A stretch of DNA of 31,435 nt from an uncultured Muribaculaceae bacterium. GTDB lineage: Bacteria; Bacteroidota; Bacteroidia; Bacteroidales; Muribaculaceae. The translations under genes and the position numbers were made by a program. The stretch covers positions 37,973 to 69,407 of the forward strand of contig CAJUOC010000012.1 of NCBI GenBank assembly GCA_910587925.1, in the 5' to 3' direction. A model generated the notes under the pieces. The model was not told the origin of the DNA, did not search any database, and saw nothing but the letters and a program-made list of their open reading frames with translations. This document shows, piece by piece, positions 28,419 to 31,435 of the stretch; positions within the stretch are counted from its first letter, which is position 1; each line of letters opens with the position of its first letter.

Positions 28419-30103
28419 CACTCCATGAGCTTGCGGTAGCGGCGGCGCGGAGGCTCCTTGCCACCGTTCTGCTCGCGCTTCCAGTCTTCATAGTCGGAGT
28501 ACGAGCCTTCGTAGAATACTACCTTGCCGTCGCCCTCAAAGGAGAGGATATGGGTGCAGATACGGTCGAGAAACCATCGGTCGTGGCTCACCACCACAGC
28601 GCAGCCGGCAAAGTCGTCGAGACCTTCCTCGAGGGCGCGCAGGGTGTTTACGTCGATATCGTTGGTCGGCTCGTCGAGCAGGATTACGTTGCCCTCCTCC
28701 TTGAGCGCCATAGCAAGATGCAGGCGGTTGCGCTCGCCGCCCGAGAGCACCTCGATGCGCTTTTCCTGATCGGCGCCGGTAAAGTTGAATTTCGACAGAT
28801 ATGCGCGGGCATTCACGTCGCGGCCGCCCATGCGGAAGCTCTCCACGCCCTGCGAGATCACCTCATATACGGTCTTCTCGGGGAGCAGGTCGTGGTGGCG
28901 CTGGTCGACATAGGCTATCTTGACGGTCTCGCCCACCTCGAAGCTGCCGGCGTCGGGCGCCTCCTGGCCCATGATGAGGCGGAAGAGGGTGGTCTTGCCG
29001 GCGCCGTTGGGGCCGATTACGCCCACGATGCCGTTGGGGGGCAAGGCAAAGCTCAGGTCGCTGAAAAGCTGCTTGCGGCCAAATGCCTTGGTGAGGCCGG
29101 TTGCCTCGATGACCTTGTTGCCCAGTCGCGGGCCGTTGGGTATAAATATCTCAAGGCGCTCTTCCTTCTGCTTCTGGTCTTCGTTGAGCAGACGGTCGTA
29201 GTCGCGCAGACGGGCCTTGCCCTTGGCCTGGCGGGCCTTGGGAGCCATGCGCACCCACTCCAGCTCGCGCTCCAGGGTCTTGCGGCGCTTCGAGGCCTGC
29301 TTCTCCTCCTGGGCCATGCGCTTGGTCTTCTGGTCGAGCCACGATGAGTAGTTGCCCTTCCAGGGTATACCCTCGCCGCGGTCGAGCTCAAGTATCCAGC
29401 CGGCCACATGGTCGAGGAAGTAGCGGTCGTGGGTGATGGCGATGACGGTACCGGGGTACTGCTGCAGATGCTGCTCGAGCCAGTCGATCGACTCGGCATC
29501 GAGGTGGTTGGTAGGCTCGTCGAGCAGGAGCACGTCGGGCTGCTGGAGCAGCAGGCGGCACAAGGCCACGCGGCGGCGTTCGCCGCCCGAGAGGGTATCG
29601 ACGGTCTGGTCGTCGGGCGGACACTGCAGGGCGTCCATCGCGCGCTCCAGGCGCGAGTCGATATTCCAGGCATCGGCGGCGTCGAGCTTGTCTTGCAGCT
29701 CGGCCTGGCGGGCGATGAGGGCGTCCATCTTGTCGGGGTCCTCGAGCACGTCGGGGTCTGCAAAGGCGGCGTTGACCGCGTCAAACTCGGCCAGCAGATC
29801 CATCACCGGCTGCACGCCCTCGCGCACTACCTCGACCACCGTCTTGCCCGGGTCGAGCTTGGGCTCCTGCTCCAGGTATCCCACCGAGTATCCCGGGGCA
29901 AATACCACCTCGCCCTGGTAATCCTTGTCGATACCGGCGATAATCTTGAGCAGCGAGGATTTACCCGAGCCGTTCAGACCGATGATGCCTATCTTGGCGC
30001 CGTAGAAAAATGAGAGGTATATGTTTTTGAGTACAGTCTTTTGGGGCGGGTAAGTCTTGGTGACACCCACCATCGAGAAGATGATTTTCTTGTCGTCGGC
30101 CAT
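28418..30103 (-). CDS. ettA: Energy-dependent translational throttle protein EttA (ABC-F ATPase)
   Basis: A 561-residue soluble ABC-F protein with two ATPase domains and no membrane segments. It binds the ribosomal E site and gates entry into elongation according to ATP/ADP. Domain 1: Walker A GLNGSGKS (42-49), signature LSGGE (171-175), Walker B VLLLDEP (191-197). The linker (about 245-330) is rich in Lys/Arg/Glu and contains MAPKARQAKGKARLRDYDRL, typical of EttA. Domain 2: Walker A GPNGAGKT (364-371), LSGGE (453-457), Walker B VILLDEP (473-479). The length fits EttA rather than antibiotic-resistance ABC-F proteins. It lies 32 nt after def, probably in the same operon, and its stop overlaps the next start. 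Confidence 0.96.
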   Translation of the reverse strand: MADDKKIIFSMVGVTKTYPPQKTVLKNIYLSFFYGAKIGIIGLNGSGKSSLLKIIAGIDKDYQGEVVFAPGYSVGYLEQEPKLDPGKTVVEVVREGVQPVMDLLAEFDAVNAAFADPDVLEDPDKMDALIARQAELQDKLDAADAWNIDSRLERAMDALQCPPDDQTVDTLSGGERRRVALCRLLLQQPDVLLLDEPTNHLDAESIDWLEQHLQQYPGTVIAITHDRYFLDHVAGWILELDRGEGIPWKGNYSSWLDQKTKRMAQEEKQASKRRKTLERELEWVRMAPKARQAKGKARLRDYDRLLNEDQKQKEERLEIFIPNGPRLGNKVIEATGLTKAFGRKQLFSDLSFALPPNGIVGVIGPNGAGKTTLFRLIMGQEAPDAGSFEVGETVKIAYVDQRHHDLLPEKTVYEVISQGVESFRMGGRDVNARAYLSKFNFTGADQEKRIEVLSGGERNRLHLAMALKEEGNVILLDEPTNDIDVNTLRALEEGLDDFAGCAVVVSHDRWFLDRICTHILSFEGDGKVVFYEGSYSDYEDWKREQNGGKEPPRRRYRKLME

Positions 30104-30135
30104 TATATGTCGATGTGAAATGATGTGGTATTGTA

Positions 30136-30702
30136 TTACTTGCGGCGGGGAGCGTAGCGCACCGGGTAGTCGCAGCGCACGCGGCCCTCGACGATATTGG
30201 AGAGCTTGCGGCGGATGAGCTGCTTGCGTATGGGCGAGATGTGGTCGATATACACGCGGCCCTCGAGATGGTCATACTCGTGCTGGATGATACGCGACAG
30301 GAAGCCGTCAAATACCTCGTCGTGCGGCTCAAATTTCTCGTCGAGCCACTGCAGGCGTATCTTCTCGGTGCGGGTCACGTTCTCGCTGATGCCGGGCAGG
30401 CTCAGGCAGCCCTCGCCGCGGGTCTCGGAGGGGCCGTCTTCGAGCACCTCCAGCCGGGGATTTATCAGGGTGAGCTTCACGCCGTCGAGCTCGGGCATGG
30501 AGTCGGCCAGGGGCGATGCGTCTATCACCACGATGCGGTCGTTGCGGCCGATCTGAGGAGCGGCCAGGCCCACGCCGTCGCTCTCATACATGGTCTCGTA
30601 CATATCGGCCAGCAGCTGCCCGAGTCCCTCGTAGTCGGGGGTGATGTCGGTCGATACGGCGCGGAGCACCGGATGACCGTACAGGTATATGGGGAGTTTC
30701 AT
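30136..30702 (-). CDS. def: Peptide deformylase
   Basis: A 188-residue metalloenzyme that removes the formyl group from the N-terminal Met of new proteins. The three family motifs are intact: GVGLAAPQ (43-50), EGCLS (97-101, with metal ligand Cys99) and QHEYDHLEG (140-148, His141 and His145 as ligands with catalytic Glu142). The start is the ATG at 30702, which overlaps the ruvX stop (ATGA) and fits the family N-terminus (MKLPIYLYGHPVLR). The longer open frame upstream is antisense-like shadow inside ruvX. It shares a transcript with ruvX and probably ettA. Confidence 0.97.
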   Translation of the reverse strand: MKLPIYLYGHPVLRAVSTDITPDYEGLGQLLADMYETMYESDGVGLAAPQIGRNDRIVVIDASPLADSMPELDGVKLTLINPRLEVLEDGPSETRGEGCLSLPGISENVTRTEKIRLQWLDEKFEPHDEVFDGFLSRIIQHEYDHLEGRVYIDHISPIRKQLIRRKLSNIVEGRVRCDYPVRYAPRRK

Positions 30703-31112
30703 TGATTGAAAGTAATGTAGTCGTTGAGTATGATTGATGCCGATATGGCGTCGATGTCGCGCTTGGCGCGGCGGTCGCTGGCCTTCATGCCGCCGTCGAT
30801 CATGGCGCGGCGGGCAAGCACGGTGGTAAAGCGCTCGTCGGCATATGTCACCGGCACCGGGGCGATGAGCTTGCGCAGCCGCCCCACCACCGGCTCGATG
30901 TAACGGGTGGAGTCGCTCGGGCGCCCCTGCATGTCGGTGGGGCGACCCACCACCACACCGTCGAGGCCCTCCGAGGCGATATAGCGCTGCACCCACTCAC
31001 ACAGCTCGGCCGTGGCCACCGTCGTAAGCGGATTGGCCACGATGCGCAGCGGGTCGGTCACTGCGATGCCACAGCGACGGCGTCCCATGTCGATTGCCAT
31101 AAGTCGTCCCAT
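30699..31112 (-). CDS. ruvX: Putative pre-16S rRNA nuclease / Holliday junction resolvase-like YqgF
   Basis: A 137-residue RNase H-fold protein of the RuvX/YqgF family, implicated in 16S rRNA 5'-end maturation and formerly proposed as a Holliday junction resolvase. Motifs: LMAIDMGRRRCGIAVTDP (4-21) with Asp8, VVVGRP (53-58), DERFTT (92-97) with Glu93, and KRDIDAISASIIL (117-129) with Asp119/Asp121. The start at 31112 aligns with the family N-terminus. An in-frame ATG at 31160 lies upstream of the promoter and is rejected. The leader is only a few nucleotides long. First gene of the ruvX-def-ettA operon. Confidence 0.93.
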   Translation of the reverse strand: MGRLMAIDMGRRRCGIAVTDPLRIVANPLTTVATAELCEWVQRYIASEGLDGVVVGRPTDMQGRPSDSTRYIEPVVGRLRKLIAPVPVTYADERFTTVLARRAMIDGGMKASDRRAKRDIDAISASIILNDYITFNQ

Positions 31113-31122
31113 ATCGTGAGTG

Positions 31123-31130
31123 CAAAGGTA
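31123..31130 (-). promoter_or_regulatory. ruvX operon promoter -7 element
   Basis: TACCTTTG on the minus strand, 10 nt before the ruvX ATG at 31112, implying a nearly leaderless transcript. No exact -33 TTTG at 19-21 nt; T-rich sequence from the upstream terminator occupies that region. Confidence 0.6.
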
Positions 31131-31158
31131 CGAATTTTCAGGCGTATGCCCATAAAGC

Positions 31159-31189
31159 AAAAAAAATTATCCGTCTCCCGACGAATAAT
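31159..31189 (-). terminator. Intrinsic terminator upstream of ruvX
   Basis: On the minus strand, ATTATTCGTC (31189-31180) pairs with GACGGATAAT (31175-31166) with one G-U pair and a GGGA tetraloop. It is followed by a run of eight T. This is a textbook intrinsic terminator, yet no protein gene is visible on this strand between it and the right edge. Confidence 0.8.
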
Positions 31190-31220
31190 CTTCTTACCTT
31201 AAATCTAATACCATGAAAAA
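31159..31220 (-). ncRNA. Candidate small RNA or terminated leader upstream of ruvX
   Basis: The interval between a -7 element (31227-31234) and an intrinsic terminator (31159-31189) would give a transcript of about 60 nt. It holds only a six-codon open frame (MVLDLR, 31194-31214) whose stop lies just before the hairpin. This could be a small RNA, a leader peptide plus attenuator for the ruvX operon, or the tail of an upstream transcript. No known RNA family is recognised. Confidence 0.3.
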
Positions 31221-31226
31221 CTGATG

Positions 31227-31234
31227 CAAAGATA
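31227..31234 (-). promoter_or_regulatory. Possible promoter -7 element of a short transcript
   Basis: TATCTTTG on the minus strand, followed by C as in many Bacteroidetes promoters. The -33 element is imperfect (no TTTG at 19-21 nt). Confidence 0.45.
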
Positions 31235-31352
31235 TAGCTTTTTATGTTGTAAAACATATTTTCCGCGAAAAATCTACTTTGCATTAACAAATATTAACCA
31301 TTACTTCCACCGCCGCCCCCTCGATAGCCGCCGCTACTCTTTAACCATATAT

Positions 31353-31427
31353 TAGTCGGCGCAGCTCCCCCCCTATATAATAGGCGCAGGTTTGTAACCT
31401 GCGCTGACTATTGCATGGGAGGGGAGC
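31353..31427. repeat. Nested palindromic element (REP-like)
   Basis: Inner perfect hairpin: GCGCAGGTT (31384-31392) with AACCTGCGC (31396-31404), loop TGT. Outer arms: TAGTCGGCGCAG (31353-31364) with CTGCGCTGACTA (31399-31410, one G-U type pair), and GCTCCCC (31364-31370) with GGGGAGC (31421-31427). The outer and inner pairings are mutually exclusive in part, because GCGCAG occurs twice on one side. It lies outside any gene near the window edge and resembles dispersed REP-type elements; copy number is unknown. Confidence 0.5.
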
Positions 31428-31435
31428 GGATGCGA

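Noticed and set aside
31113..31160. Longer N-terminus for ruvX from the ATG at 31160
   Set aside because: It would be upstream of the -7 element, overlaps the terminator U-tract, and adds residues not seen in the family.
31214..31225. Plus-strand mini-frame ATG AAA AAC TGA
   Set aside because: Three codons in an AT-rich region with no plus-strand promoter; expected by chance.
31415..31435. ATG near the right edge as the start of a plus-strand gene
   Set aside because: Only seven codons are visible and the ATG lies inside the palindromic element; no support.

Overview
The window looks like chromosome from a high-GC member of the Bacteroidales, most likely Muribaculaceae-like (inference). The evidence is: repeated Bacteroidetes-type promoter -7 elements (TAnnTTTG), a type IX secretion style C-terminal tail, secreted proteins built from choice-of-anchor, FnIII and BIG2 modules, families mainly known from Bacteroidetes (DUF3316-like, DUF4919-like), and the gene neighbourhoods. 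Coding density is very high and most adjacent genes overlap by 1-4 nt (ATGA or TGATG), so operons are easy to see. No tRNA, rRNA, CRISPR array, prophage or intact insertion sequence was found.

Layout. (1) 1-3445, minus: the first 1148 codons of a giant secreted modular surface protein whose C-terminus lies outside the window. (2) 3446-3761: an AT-rich intergenic region with a perfect 47-bp direct duplication, each copy carrying a complete promoter. (3) 3762-8325, plus: an operon of topoisomerase IV subunit A (parC), a DUF3316-like envelope protein and an S41-type lipoprotein protease. (4) 8324-8643: a truncated XRE-type regulator remnant and a strong hairpin. (5) 8644-10614, minus: a T9SS-type secreted protein. 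(6) 10807-10962, minus: rpmH (L34), with its own promoter and hairpin. (7) 11086-13567, minus: a three-gene operon of a small membrane protein, a DUF4919-like secreted protein and a TPM-domain membrane protein with four CxxC knuckles. (8) 13691-17998, minus: carAB with a consensus promoter and an intrinsic terminator. (9) 18093-20140, minus: hflX and fabG. (10) 20268-25187, plus: an operon of a PlsB/PlsC-type acyltransferase, a membrane metallophosphoesterase, tex and a short folK-like gene. (11) 25144-31112, minus: an operon running ruvX, def, ettA, a polytopic membrane protein and a phosphoethanolamine-transferase-like enzyme, convergent with region 10 and overlapping it by 44 bp. (12) 31113-31435: an intergenic region with the ruvX promoter, an upstream promoter-terminator pair that looks like a tiny transcription unit, and a nested palindrome.

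How the genes work together. Most are housekeeping: chromosome decatenation (parC), arginine and pyrimidine precursor supply (carAB), fatty-acid and phospholipid synthesis (fabG, acyltransferase), translation and ribosome function (rpmH, def, ettA, hflX), RNA and DNA processing (tex, ruvX) and folate synthesis (folK-like). The accessory part is envelope-facing: two large secreted proteins, an S41 lipoprotein, a DUF3316-like protein, the TPM operon and two membrane proteins possibly acting on surface polymers.

I found no convincing new multi-gene defence or mobile system. The observations most worth a second look are the duplicated promoter cassette before parC, the promoter-terminator unit upstream of ruvX, and the broken regulator fused tail-to-tail with the S41 protease gene.
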